DNA from: Thalassotalea_H castellviae
GTDB lineage: Bacteria > Pseudomonadota > Gammaproteobacteria > Enterobacterales > Alteromonadaceae
Direction: 5' to 3'
Assembly: GCF_031846185.1 (NCBI RefSeq)
Contig: NZ_JAVRIF010000001.1
Span: forward strand, 496,001 to 560,000
DNA length: 64,000 nucleotides
The notes beneath the pieces were generated by a model, which saw only the letters and a program-made list of their open reading frames with translations, was not told where the DNA came from and did not search any database. This document shows, in pieces, positions 35,042-44,591 of the stretch (the stretch's first letter is position 1; every line of letters starts with the position of its first letter). A program made the position numbers and the translations under genes.

Positions 35042-37615
35042 TTATTGAATAACAATATTAATGCCATTAAATACGGTTGTTACTCCACTTGGTGTTTCTA
35101 CAACAATTTCTAATGGACCGCTAGTTGGCTCAGCCTCACCTTTAATAGCAACACCAAAACTGCTGCCTCCGTTACTGGCATCACCAGGCCAAGTATAAGT
35201 TCCTGTGCCAACAACAGAACCAACACTTGCAACAAAGGATACCAAAGTACCAGATGGCATAGGTTGATTATGTAAATCAGCAATAATAATACTTACAGTG
35301 CCCGTGCTCTCACCTGCAATATATAAAGATGTATCTTCACTATTATAGTTAGGATTTGCTACTTCAACTTCTGGAGTATTAGGATCATTATCATCATCTT
35401 GATAAACCGTTTGACTCACCGAATCATTTGTCGCTGTTAACGTAATATAAGGCGATGTACCCGACATAATAATAATGGTTGAGCCTCTAACATTGGTGGA
35501 AACTTTTTCTGATTTTTTCGTAGGATCAGGCTCATCATCTGGGTTAGCACAATATTGATTACTAATCGTGGAGCCAGGATTAGTCACATCATTTAAACCA
35601 CACAAAACACCGTTATAAACGTTATCTTGAAGATCAAAAACCCCGTTATTATTAAAATCAACAAATTCTTCTAATTCACCACCAATTTCAGCGCTGGTTT
35701 CAACCGGGTTATATACAAAGTCTTCATTGTGATCAACATAAGCTTCTTTTAAGTCATAAGGCATATCACTAACATTTAAACCTTGGAATAACGTAAATTC
35801 ACTTTCATCAAAACGACCATTGCCATTTTTATCGGGAAATGATTCTTCACCAATAGCCGTTGCTAATATTGATACACGACCACCATACTCTTGACCTAGG
35901 TAGTTTTTACCATTGGCCAAAGGTTCTCGAGCACAGAATATTGCCGGATTATTATTATCGGCAACCGTACAAAAAGAATTGGTTAGCGTTTGCCCTGCTG
36001 GTCTAGGGTTTTGACTTGTCCACATTACCGAACAAACACCATTTTGCGTAGTACAAGAAGAACCAATAGAACCGCCTTCTGTGGTAAAGTTCACCGCTGT
36101 TCCATCAGGAACTGGATTATTGAAAGCATCAGCCATTCGAACAGTAACAGGTACTTCAACACCATCTACGGTCCAAGCTTCTGGGTTAGCGTTCCCACGA
36201 GCGATACTAAAACTATCTTGATCCGGTAAACCTGTTGAAACCACTAATTGGCTCGATTGAGTAAACACCACTGTCCCATCTAAGGTCGCTGTTGAAGCAA
36301 TAACACGAATAGTTGTAGGTACTGTGCCAGAATTAACAACCGTTTGTACTATCCCTTCGGCATTACTGGTTGCTTCATTTTGACTCAATTTAATTCCGCC
36401 AACATCGGTATTTAATGCAAAATTAACTACTCGATTATTATACGGATTACCATCAGTATCTTTAACTTTAAATACCACGGTTGAACTTTCTGAACCTGAT
36501 ACGATGCCGGCACCTAATATTCCAATATTTTGTGGCGTAGCTGAAACAAATTCAATACTGCCAATGTCAGCCGGTAAAACATTGATAGAACCCGAAGCCG
36601 ATAGATTTATCCCACCAGCATTAGCGGTGACATTTATTGGGTCATCTCCAACACAGCCTTGTGCAAGATAAGTACTTGTTGCAATGCCGTTAGAGGTAGT
36701 AATTGGACTACTTAATTTAGCAACAGATTGTGTGGAACAACTAGAAGAAAAATTAACATCGACAGGCTCAGTAAATAAATTCCCCTGATCATCAATAATA
36801 GACACGGTAATAACGCTGGTACCACCTGCTGATATTTGATCGAGGCTAATCTCTGCTACGCCTTTAACAAAAGGCTCACCACTGCCCATTGAAACAGTTG
36901 ATGAACCAACAACAAAAATTGATTTACCTGTTTCACCACTCGTTATGGTGGCTGTGACTTCACCTGCACCAAGATTATCACCGGCAAAAATATCAACAAC
37001 CGCTACATTATTATCATCAGTTATCGCTGAAGCGATAGGAATATCACCTACAGTTGATGAAAAATTAACAATTAACGGTGAATTAATACCTTCAAGTGTT
37101 GCCACAACTCGACCAGGTTTTGATGCAGTAATAGTATTCGTTTCATTTCCATCTTCATCAATCAGTGAAACTGTTATTTTAATATCGCCACCGACATTAA
37201 TATCATCACCTTGGGTATTAAACCCCAGTGGGACACTAGATGTTTCACCTGAACTTAACGAAGCGGTAATTTCTCCTGCGCCACGCACTGTTCCAGCAGT
37301 TAATATAATTGTTGCAACACCACTTTCATCTGTTAATGCCGATCCTGAGGCTGGTGAAAAAGCCCCTAAATCAGTTTCAAAAGTTACAGCTCTTCCTACG
37401 ACAGGCTCTGTGCCTTGCATAACAGTTGCCGTGACATTAACTGGCTCAGCTCCTGTGACTGTCGTGTTTGAAATCGCTAACGTAAGTGTTATTTCATCAG
37501 TAGTATCCGTATCATTGTCAACGGTACCACCTGAACTAAGGCTACCATCTCCGCCACCACAGCCGATGAGACCAATGAAAAACATAATGAAACTTAAGCG
37601 TCTAAATAGCGCCAT
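35042..37615 (-). CDS. Large Ig-like (Big_1) repeat lipoprotein with Asp-rich loops
   Basis: An 857-residue surface lipoprotein candidate. The lipobox LIGC puts the lipidated Cys at residue 19, followed by GGGDG. Residues 40-480 hold four or more bacterial Ig-like repeats with the recurring pattern V-T-A-T-V...G-x-A-T...L (for example AVTFETDLGAFSPASGSALT and AVNFTTEGGSIGSS). Near 590-690 there are three Asp/Asn-rich loops (DKNGNGRFDESE, DHNEDFVYNPVE, DFNNNGVFDLQDN) like calcium-binding or dockerin loops. A further Ig-like domain ends the protein. Such proteins act in adhesion or surface architecture; the ligand is unknown. It is monocistronic. Confidence 0.8.
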   Translation of the reverse strand: MALFRRLSFIMFFIGLIGCGGGDGSLSSGGTVDNDTDTTDEITLTLAISNTTVTGAEPVNVTATVMQGTEPVVGRAVTFETDLGAFSPASGSALTDESGVATIILTAGTVRGAGEITASLSSGETSSVPLGFNTQGDDINVGGDIKITVSLIDEDGNETNTITASKPGRVVATLEGINSPLIVNFSSTVGDIPIASAITDDNNVAVVDIFAGDNLGAGEVTATITSGETGKSIFVVGSSTVSMGSGEPFVKGVAEISLDQISAGGTSVITVSIIDDQGNLFTEPVDVNFSSSCSTQSVAKLSSPITTSNGIATSTYLAQGCVGDDPINVTANAGGINLSASGSINVLPADIGSIEFVSATPQNIGILGAGIVSGSESSTVVFKVKDTDGNPYNNRVVNFALNTDVGGIKLSQNEATSNAEGIVQTVVNSGTVPTTIRVIASTATLDGTVVFTQSSQLVVSTGLPDQDSFSIARGNANPEAWTVDGVEVPVTVRMADAFNNPVPDGTAVNFTTEGGSIGSSCTTQNGVCSVMWTSQNPRPAGQTLTNSFCTVADNNNPAIFCAREPLANGKNYLGQEYGGRVSILATAIGEESFPDKNGNGRFDESEFTLFQGLNVSDMPYDLKEAYVDHNEDFVYNPVETSAEIGGELEEFVDFNNNGVFDLQDNVYNGVLCGLNDVTNPGSTISNQYCANPDDEPDPTKKSEKVSTNVRGSTIIIMSGTSPYITLTATNDSVSQTVYQDDDNDPNTPEVEVANPNYNSEDTSLYIAGESTGTVSIIIADLHNQPMPSGTLVSFVASVGSVVGTGTYTWPGDASNGGSSFGVAIKGEAEPTSGPLEIVVETPSGVTTVFNGINIVIQ

Positions 37616-37789
37616 AAAAGCATCTCCCTGATGATGTTTTTGTTGTAAGCACCTTAATATTAACCGAAAAAAAACAAAAAGGTCACTAACTAATTAAAAA
37701 AAGCTTTTCTTATGAGGTTTTTAATCCACTAAATAGCTGATAACCTTAAGGCTGAAACACTTTTTAACTCAATAAAAAATTATAAAAAT

Positions 37790-39133
37790 ATGACAAATAA
37801 ACATACTTCAAGTTTAACGACACGCATTGTAATAGGCATGGTGTCAGGTATTTTACTTGGGTTTTTATTACAAAAACTCATGCCCAATAGTTCTGATTTT
37901 GTGATCCCACTATATATTTTTGATATATCGATTCGAGCATTATTTGTCGAAGGTATTTTTAACGTAGGTGGACAAATATTTGTCGCCAGTTTAAAAATGC
38001 TAGTGGTGCCATTAGTGTTTGTATCACTAATTTGCGGAACTTGCTCTTTAAAAGATACGTCAAAATTAGGTAGGATTGGCGGGAAAGCTATTGCTTTATA
38101 TTTGATTACTACTGCCATTGCAATTAGTTTTGCAATGAGTTTGGCATTGTTATTAAGCCCTGGTGAAGGGGTGAATATGACCGCTAACACCACGTTTGCA
38201 GCGAAAGAAGCCCCGTCGCTCGCTCAAGTATTTATTCAAATGTTTCCAAGCAACCCTTTTGCTGCTTTTGCCCAAGGTAATATGTTACAGGTTATTATCT
38301 TTGCTTTGCTTTTTGGTATAGCTATCGCACTTTCAGGAGAAGCTGGAGAGCGAGTGTCAAAATTATTCGAAGACTTAAATGTCGTTATCATGCGTTTAGT
38401 AACCATTTTAATGAATTTAGCCCCTTATGGTGTTTTCTGTCTATTAGCGAAATTATTTACGGACCTTGATATTAGTACGATCAAAAACCTTGGTATGTAC
38501 TTTGGCGTGGTATTTTTTGCTTTAGTCATTCATGGCACTGTGACATATTCAGTAATATTAAAATTATTCACGGGACTTAACCCTCGCATCTTTATCAAAA
38601 AAATGCGCGATGCTATTTTATTTGCTTTCTCAACTTCAAGCAGTAACGCGACTATTCCGGTAACCATGGAAACCGCCACTAAAAAAATTGGTGTCGATAA
38701 TTCTATAGCATCTTTCACCGTGCCTTTAGGCGCCACCATAAATATGGACGGTACCGCAATTATGCAAGGTGTTGCCACGGTCTTTATAGCGCAAGTATTT
38801 AATGTTGATTTATCGTTATCAGACTTTTTGATGGTGATTTTAACGGCAACATTAGCTTCAATAGGAACGGCAGGTGTGCCTGGCGTTGGATTAATCATGT
38901 TGGCTATGGTACTTGAGCAAGTGGGTTTACCGGTTGAAGGTATCGCGATTATCATTGGTGTTGATCGTCTATTAGATATGACAAGAACCGCTGTCAATGT
39001 TACCGGTGATTGTATGGTAACCACCGTGGTTGCAAAATCAGAAGGTCAATTTAATGAGTCAGTATTTTTAAATAAAAATGCTGGTCAAAAGATTGAAGAG
39101 ATCGACTTTCATCATATTAACAAAGAGAGTTAA
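37790..39133 (+). CDS. Dicarboxylate/amino acid:cation symporter (DAACS family)
   Basis: A 447-residue inner-membrane transporter of the GltP/DctA fold. The signature region is FSTSSSNATIPVTMETA (the re-entrant loop HP1 serine-rich motif), NMDGTAIMQG (TM7) and DRLLDMTRTAVNVTGD (TM8), all central to substrate and Na+ or H+ binding. The early segments ALFVEGIFNVGGQIFVASLKMLVVPLVF are also conserved. The MTRTAVNV sequence with an Arg in TM8 suits acidic substrates (glutamate, aspartate or C4-dicarboxylates). The exact substrate is open. It is a single gene, followed by a bidirectional hairpin. Confidence 0.9.
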   Translation: MTNKHTSSLTTRIVIGMVSGILLGFLLQKLMPNSSDFVIPLYIFDISIRALFVEGIFNVGGQIFVASLKMLVVPLVFVSLICGTCSLKDTSKLGRIGGKAIALYLITTAIAISFAMSLALLLSPGEGVNMTANTTFAAKEAPSLAQVFIQMFPSNPFAAFAQGNMLQVIIFALLFGIAIALSGEAGERVSKLFEDLNVVIMRLVTILMNLAPYGVFCLLAKLFTDLDISTIKNLGMYFGVVFFALVIHGTVTYSVILKLFTGLNPRIFIKKMRDAILFAFSTSSSNATIPVTMETATKKIGVDNSIASFTVPLGATINMDGTAIMQGVATVFIAQVFNVDLSLSDFLMVILTATLASIGTAGVPGVGLIMLAMVLEQVGLPVEGIAIIIGVDRLLDMTRTAVNVTGDCMVTTVVAKSEGQFNESVFLNKNAGQKIEEIDFHHINKES

Positions 39134-39172
39134 TGCAATTAGTTAGCAAGCAATAGTCAATTTCAACGAATT

Positions 39173-39198
39173 AAAAAAGGTGCTTAATGCACCTTTTT
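39173..39198. terminator. Bidirectional terminator between symporter gene and tpm
   Basis: A 10-bp stem AAAAAGGTGC / GCACCTTTTT with a TTAAT loop is flanked by A and T runs. It lies between converging genes. Confidence 0.92.
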
Positions 39199-39221
39199 AA
39201 TTTTCTGCTAAACAAGATTAG

Positions 39222-39911
39222 TTATCGGGTAATTAAATATAATTTTTCTTTTAAATAACTCACCTTAAATGTTCGTTGAGCAAAGGTTTTATCCGCCAAT
39301 TCATGCTCCGCTATACATTTCACATTAAAATTAGGAAATAAACGGTTAAGGTCATGCTCAAAAATAGCAAAAGGAGGGCCTGATAACTCCTGCTGTGGAA
39401 ATTCTAGTGAGATCAAAAACAATTGCGTATGTTCACTGATAAACTCAGCTAAATGACTTGAGTAGCTCTGTTGCATTGTTTGCGGTAAAGCAATAATCGC
39501 TGCGCGATCATATATCCAATCAAAGTCTGGTAATAACTCTGTGGAAAGCTTAAAAAAGTCCCCTTGCCATAAAGTAATATTTTCAAAGCAATATTGTTTA
39601 AAGGTTTCTTGCGAATGTTTATCTTGAATATAAGTAGGCGTAACTGCTAGATTTTTTTCTCGAAAAAAGTCGCGACAAGCAATATCACTTAGCTCTGCCC
39701 CAACGACATCAAAATGTTCAGCAAGCCAGACCATATCATCTGACTTACCACATAAAGGCACTAAAACCGCTTGATTTTTATCAGTGTTGCTCTCAACATT
39801 TTTAGCGGATATCAAGGGTAATAAGTGCTGATAAAGAAAAGGGTGTACCGTCGTTTGGTGAAACCCTAAACTATTTTTTTCCCAGCAAGCATGCCAAAAA
39901 GAAGCTTTCAT
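39222..39911 (-). CDS. tpm: Thiopurine S-methyltransferase family protein
   Basis: A 229-residue SAM-dependent methyltransferase. FWHACWEKNSLGFHQTTVHPFL at the N-terminus (W-x4-N-x-G-FHQ) and VLVPLCGKSDDMVWLAEH with VVGAELS are the hallmarks of bacterial TPMT. Homologues in other bacteria detoxify selenite or tellurite and methylate thiopurines; the natural role is unclear. It lies 11 nt after sohB on the same strand, so it is likely the second gene of a two-gene unit. Confidence 0.92.
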   Translation of the reverse strand: MKASFWHACWEKNSLGFHQTTVHPFLYQHLLPLISAKNVESNTDKNQAVLVPLCGKSDDMVWLAEHFDVVGAELSDIACRDFFREKNLAVTPTYIQDKHSQETFKQYCFENITLWQGDFFKLSTELLPDFDWIYDRAAIIALPQTMQQSYSSHLAEFISEHTQLFLISLEFPQQELSGPPFAIFEHDLNRLFPNFNVKCIAEHELADKTFAQRTFKVSYLKEKLYLITR

Positions 39912-39922
39912 TAACGAACTTT

Positions 39923-40978
39923 TTAACTAGGAAAAATTCGATTGTTTTGCCATAACTTTCCTAAGAAAGATTCAGCAGATAAAGAAGCTGCTTTAGAAAA
40001 CTTTTCAGCAAGGCCTTTCTTCGTTGCATATTTAATAGCAATCACTTTACTGGTTTTGCTTGCTTGGCATAAGTAATCGTCACTGGTGGTCACTACATCA
40101 ACTAAGCCAACATCAATGGCTTTTTTACCCGACCATGTTTCGCCTGTCGCCACTTTTTCAATATCTAATTGAGGACGGTTTTCGCTGACATGCGCTTTAA
40201 ATAAATCATGCATTTCTTCAATTTCTTCAACAAATTTCTCGCGGCCTTCATCGGTATTTTCGCCAAACATGGTTAATGTTCGTTTATATTTACCCGCAGT
40301 TAATTGTTCAAATTCAACATCATTTTTCTTTAAAATTTTATTAAAATTAGGTATTTGAGCTATTACGCCAATCGATCCTAAAATAGCAAAAGGTGCAGAT
40401 AAAATTTTATCTGCCACACATGCCATCATATAACCACCACTGGCGGCAACTTTATCCACAGAAACGGTTAAAGGTATTTTTGCTTGGCGTATTCGTTCTA
40501 ATTGAGACGCGGCTAACCCGTAACAATGTGCCATTCCCCCGCCACTTTCTAAACGAACTAAAACCTCATCTTTATCGGTCGCAACTAATAAAATAGCCGT
40601 GATTTCTTCGCGAAGTGATGAGACTTCCTTCGCATCAATACTGCCTTTAAAATCAATGACAAAAAGTTTAGGTTCATGGGCTAAATCGTCACCATCAGCC
40701 TGCTTTTTAGCGGCTGCTTTATCTGCCTTTTCTTTTTCCTTGGCTTGTTTTTTCTCTTGTTTTTCTTTTTCTTTTAATTGCTCTTTGTTTAACAAATGAT
40801 GATTCATTTCATGTTCAATATCGTGTAATTGCTCAGAAATATCGGTGATTTCCAGCTCTCCTTTCTTGGAACCTTGTTTCATGGCAGATGAAGCGATCAA
40901 GGCAATAATGGCGGCGAAGGCCAACACAAACGTAATGGTTTTAGCAAAAAACAAACCATATTCATATAAAAATTCCAA
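39923..40978 (-). CDS. sohB: Probable inner-membrane protease SohB
   Basis: A 351-residue serine protease of family S49. The N-terminal membrane anchor is at about 10-32. It is followed by a highly charged Lys/Glu stretch (residues 62-94) that is also found in E. coli SohB. The catalytic Ser is Ser180 in DKVAASGGYMMAC and the catalytic Lys is Lys232 in TAGKYKRTLT. The catalytic domain faces the periplasm or membrane in the SppA/SohB family. SohB was found in E. coli as a multicopy suppressor of htrA mutants. It forms an operon with tpm. Confidence 0.95.
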   Translation of the reverse strand: MEFLYEYGLFFAKTITFVLAFAAIIALIASSAMKQGSKKGELEITDISEQLHDIEHEMNHHLLNKEQLKEKEKQEKKQAKEKEKADKAAAKKQADGDDLAHEPKLFVIDFKGSIDAKEVSSLREEITAILLVATDKDEVLVRLESGGGMAHCYGLAASQLERIRQAKIPLTVSVDKVAASGGYMMACVADKILSAPFAILGSIGVIAQIPNFNKILKKNDVEFEQLTAGKYKRTLTMFGENTDEGREKFVEEIEEMHDLFKAHVSENRPQLDIEKVATGETWSGKKAIDVGLVDVVTTSDDYLCQASKTSKVIAIKYATKKGLAEKFSKAASLSAESFLGKLWQNNRIFPS

Positions 40979-41064
40979 AGTGACTCTCCAAAGTACGGGT
41001 AATTATTTAACAGGTAAAGGGACTACCTGTTTCTTTTATAACTATTAAATGGGGATGAAATATC

Positions 41065-41094
41065 ATAAAAAAAGCCCTCTTGCTAGAGGGCTTT
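41065..41094 (-). terminator. Terminator of the VolA/Pla-1-type lipase gene
   Basis: The stem AAAGCCCTCT / AGAGGGCTTT with a 4-nt loop is followed on the minus strand by TTTTTTTATG. It lies 36 nt after the lipase stop. Confidence 0.93.
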
Positions 41095-41129
41095 ATAAAC
41101 ATGATCAAATAATCAAAAATAAGATAACC

Positions 41130-43532
41130 TTAATGAACGACTTCGGTATCCGTTACCATGATCATTTGACCGTCTGTCGCATAGAAGCCTGCCATTTGAG
41201 ATTGCATCTCTTGAGTAGCACGACCACTTAATTCTGCATCAGGTGACGCATCATTAGGTCTTGGGTCTAAAATAGAACCATGATGACCATTGATAAATCT
41301 TACGGCACCTGATCCCATAGCAGTTTCAGAAACACTCGGTAAGCCAAGTAAAGCAATTGCCGGCTCAGTTCCACCAAGTGGTGTATAAGGAGCCGTGTTA
41401 GTCACGACTTGATCCGGCAAATTATCCATACCATTACCGACAACTTCAAACAATAACGTTGGCGTTTGAGTCGCCGCTAAAGCGCCTACATAGTTAATAG
41501 GATCACCCGAACCAGTCACTGTTTGTGCAATTAACGTAAATTGTGCAAAGCCAGCTTCTAAAGCTGCTTTTTGGCTATCATCTAAACTAGCATAAAAGCC
41601 TTCATATACTGCTGAAAGTTGATCTTGTGTATAACCTGCAGGAAATTGTGCATCTACAAACGCTTTAAAATCAGCAGATGATGCATAGGTTAAATTAGAT
41701 TTAACTAACGATGAAAACGCTGGAGACGACACACCGAAGTTTGCCAACATTAAACCAGGCATCGCTAACACATTACTGGTGATTTTCGTTAACGCATCTA
41801 CTTGAGGTGTCAATGGCGTATTCGCTAACGCTAACGCATTAATACCGTAAATAGCCCCTAACGAATGCCCTAAGAAATGCACTTTCGAGCTATTAATGTT
41901 AATTGGATTTCCTGAAGCATCAGCACCACCAAAGAAGTTAAGACCTAAGCGTAAACCCAAAATATCAAAAGCACTTTGACGTGTATTATCTCTCATGGTC
42001 AGTAAACTTGCTAAATTCACATAGTGTAATGCACTAACAGACGAAGCACTAATATCATCTTGACCATTACCTGTTAAATCAAACCCTCTAGTACCATGAA
42101 GAGGATAATCAATAGCCGCCGTAGCAAAACCATTAATTGATAACATACCCGTAGCTAATAACATCGCTTCTTTGGTTGAAGTGATACCGTGTTGCATAAT
42201 AACAACAGGCCAACCATCAGCAGGTTCAGCGATAGGGTCCATACCGAAACTTGCTCGTACTGGATTTACCCAAGCTAAATCAGGCGTTGTCATTTGGACA
42301 TCAATGGCCATTGAAGCTGTTTGTTTTGGTACTGGATTATATTTGGTTAAGTTACGTTCAGTATCAATTCCTAAATCACGTAAGCCTGGAGCTGCTAAAC
42401 CGCTTGCTGCAGAAATAGCCATACACATAGCGTCAGTTTCACTGATTGGACTTGCAGGTATTGCAGCAGGGTTTTGAGCTGCTAATCCTGCTAGCATCGC
42501 ACCTGAATCACAAAGACCTGTCCACCACGTATTGGTTGGTGCTAACGGGTTTTCAGCAGTTGGAACACCTAAATAGTAAGGTAAGGTAATACTACCTTTC
42601 ATATAATTAGCTGCTGAATATAAAGGTACTGCTTCCGCCGGAATTTGTCCCGCTAAAACATCAGCAACCGATAATCCAGTATCCGCCATGCCTATTGATG
42701 GAAAAATACCTTGTTGTAAGTTATTCGCCATCAAACTTTTTAAGCTAAATAAGACGTCAGTAGTTGATTGTGTCGTCATTGCCATAGTGTAAATAATTGA
42801 ATCATCTTCAACACCTGCACTGATAACGGCATCTTCATAACTATTAATCACTGCTTGTAAGCCACGTTGAGCATCATCACCCAAAGGTTGCGTGGCTGCA
42901 TCTTGACGCATTAATTCATAGTAAGTAGAACCGGCAACTGGATTACCTTCTAAATCTTGCAAACTGTTTGTCATTGCAATCAAGTATGTAGTAGAACCTT
43001 TTAAAGGTTTTAAAGGGACAAAAGCAACATCATTACCTGATGCTTGAGTAATGAAATCTTCTGAGAACATGAGTTCTTTGACTATTTTACACGCTAAACC
43101 ACGAGGAACCGCAGCACAATCAGCATCATTGCTGTCTCCGCCCATAATGGCTTCAAACACTCTTATCGAAGAGGAATTCAATGCAGAACTTGGATCTAAT
43201 GATGAACCTTCAGGGAAATCAATACCTAAAACAAACGGTTGTGCTGTTGCCCAACCATCTAGTGCACTAGCAGCAACGAAAGGATCTGAGCCATCGGTAG
43301 GATCTTCCACAGGAATTTCTAATGTTCCATCTTTCGTGCCTTGAAAAATCAAATCATTGGGTACAGATAAGCCATCAATTCCTAGCGATGGGTCAAAAAT
43401 AACACGACCTGGAATTACAACAGAAGAACCATTTTCTGCAATTTCATTTTTTACATCTTGAACCGATTCATCATCACAAGCCGATAACCCAAGGGTTGAG
43501 GCAATTGCGAGACTTAGAACTAGTTTATTCAT
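41130..43532 (-). CDS. VolA/Pla-1/cef-family extracellular lipase (lipoprotein)
   Basis: An 800-residue outer-membrane lipoprotein with signal peptide and lipobox LSAC (lipidated Cys19). The lipase nucleophile elbow is GHSLG (Ser near 557), and the domain follows VIMQHGIT, with an FVPLKPLKGSTTYLIAMTNSL-type N-terminal section typical of this family. In Vibrio, VolA is surface exposed, cleaves lysophosphatidylcholine and supplies fatty acids. Here the neighbour fadL is not adjacent, but fadD lies 1 kb further upstream on the same strand. GGAGA precedes the ATG. Confidence 0.85.
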   Translation of the reverse strand: MNKLVLSLAIASTLGLSACDDESVQDVKNEIAENGSSVVIPGRVIFDPSLGIDGLSVPNDLIFQGTKDGTLEIPVEDPTDGSDPFVAASALDGWATAQPFVLGIDFPEGSSLDPSSALNSSSIRVFEAIMGGDSNDADCAAVPRGLACKIVKELMFSEDFITQASGNDVAFVPLKPLKGSTTYLIAMTNSLQDLEGNPVAGSTYYELMRQDAATQPLGDDAQRGLQAVINSYEDAVISAGVEDDSIIYTMAMTTQSTTDVLFSLKSLMANNLQQGIFPSIGMADTGLSVADVLAGQIPAEAVPLYSAANYMKGSITLPYYLGVPTAENPLAPTNTWWTGLCDSGAMLAGLAAQNPAAIPASPISETDAMCMAISAASGLAAPGLRDLGIDTERNLTKYNPVPKQTASMAIDVQMTTPDLAWVNPVRASFGMDPIAEPADGWPVVIMQHGITSTKEAMLLATGMLSINGFATAAIDYPLHGTRGFDLTGNGQDDISASSVSALHYVNLASLLTMRDNTRQSAFDILGLRLGLNFFGGADASGNPININSSKVHFLGHSLGAIYGINALALANTPLTPQVDALTKITSNVLAMPGLMLANFGVSSPAFSSLVKSNLTYASSADFKAFVDAQFPAGYTQDQLSAVYEGFYASLDDSQKAALEAGFAQFTLIAQTVTGSGDPINYVGALAATQTPTLLFEVVGNGMDNLPDQVVTNTAPYTPLGGTEPAIALLGLPSVSETAMGSGAVRFINGHHGSILDPRPNDASPDAELSGRATQEMQSQMAGFYATDGQMIMVTDTEVVH

Positions 43533-43764
43533 TATTTCTCCCCAGATACTAGTCTTTATTTTTATTTATTATAGGTGATGATATTGAGCAAGCATCAACT
43601 AGTTAGACCAGTTAAACTTAACCCAAGAATTCACTTAGTGCTAGCGGTTTTTTAAATAATTGCTAAATTGTTCGCTTTTTTAAGGAATATCATCAACATT
43701 TTACTCGTCAGTGTTTATCTCAAAGAGTAGAATACCCCCACTATTTTTACTATTTATTTTTCAT

Positions 43765-44502
43765 ATGTTTAATTACACACCTTCCGAAAATTGCTTACAA
43801 AATAAAACGATCTTAGTAACTGGTGCCGGTAGCGGCATTGGCCGACAAGCCGCACTAACTTACGCAACCTTAGGCGCGACTGTAATTTTATTAGGAAAGA
43901 CTGTTGAAAAGCTTGAAAGCATTTATGATGAAATCGTTGAGAATGGTTATGCTGAGCCAGCCATTATCCCTTTAGATTTAAAAGGTGCGACCAAACAAAA
44001 CTACATTGATATGGCATCAACCATCGCGAATCAATTTGGTAAACTTGATGGCGCTTTATTTAATGCTTCAATGTTAGGTGAACTTACGCCTTATAGTCAG
44101 ATACATGAACAAATATGGCATGACGTAATACGAGTAAATGTCACGGCTCAACATTTAATGGCACAAGCTTTGATTCCTACCTTATTGCTTGCTGACAACG
44201 CGTCTTTAGTGTTTACATCATCAGGCGTTGGCAGCAAAGGACGAGCATTTTGGGGACCATATAGCGTGTCAAAATTTGCGACCGAAGGTTTAATGCAAGT
44301 GATCGCTGATGAATATGATGAATCGACACTGAGAGTAAATGCGATTAACCCAGGCGCAACTGCAACGCCTATGCGAGCCAGAGCTTACCCTGCAGAAAAT
44401 CAAGAAAAGCTATCAACAGCTGAGCAAATAATGCCACTGTATGTATATTTGATGTCAGACGATAGTAAATCCGTGACGGGCAAAGTACTGAATGCTCAGT
44501 AA
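43765..44502 (+). CDS. yciK: YciK-family SDR oxidoreductase
   Basis: A 245-residue short-chain dehydrogenase. The N-terminus MFNYTPSENCLQNKTILVTGAGSGIGRQAA matches YciK of E. coli closely in pattern, which is why I start at ATG 43765. A GTG at 43711 would add 18 residues that look like untranslated leader. Cofactor motif TGAGSGIG, catalytic FTSSGVGSKG and YSVSKFA (Tyr, Lys) are present. The physiological substrate of YciK is unknown. It diverges from the lipase gene and is followed by a terminator shared with fadD. Confidence 0.88.
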   Translation: MFNYTPSENCLQNKTILVTGAGSGIGRQAALTYATLGATVILLGKTVEKLESIYDEIVENGYAEPAIIPLDLKGATKQNYIDMASTIANQFGKLDGALFNASMLGELTPYSQIHEQIWHDVIRVNVTAQHLMAQALIPTLLLADNASLVFTSSGVGSKGRAFWGPYSVSKFATEGLMQVIADEYDESTLRVNAINPGATATPMRARAYPAENQEKLSTAEQIMPLYVYLMSDDSKSVTGKVLNAQ

Positions 44503-44527
44503 TGACATTGTTTTTTACACTTAAAAG

Positions 44528-44556
44528 AAAAAACCGACATTAAGTCGGTTTTTTAT
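44528..44556. terminator. Bidirectional terminator between yciK and fadD
   Basis: The stem AAAACCGAC / GTCGGTTTT with an ATTAA loop has A6 on the left and T6 on the right, between converging genes. Confidence 0.92.
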
Positions 44557-44591
44557 TATTCCATTATCACAGAGAAAAAGTAATTGGCTCG

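Noticed and set aside
36945..37631. 228-codon frame opposite the Ig-like lipoprotein gene
   Set aside because: It is a shadow of the Thr/Val/Ser-rich repeats on the other strand. It has no ribosome site and is very rich in Ser, Pro and Val.
37780..39024. Long minus-strand frames inside the symporter gene
   Set aside because: They are antisense to a clear DAACS transporter, with the low-complexity composition expected from complemented hydrophobic codons.
42172..43344. Plus-strand frames opposite the lipase gene
   Set aside because: They are reverse-complement shadows of a well-supported lipase and have no start signals.
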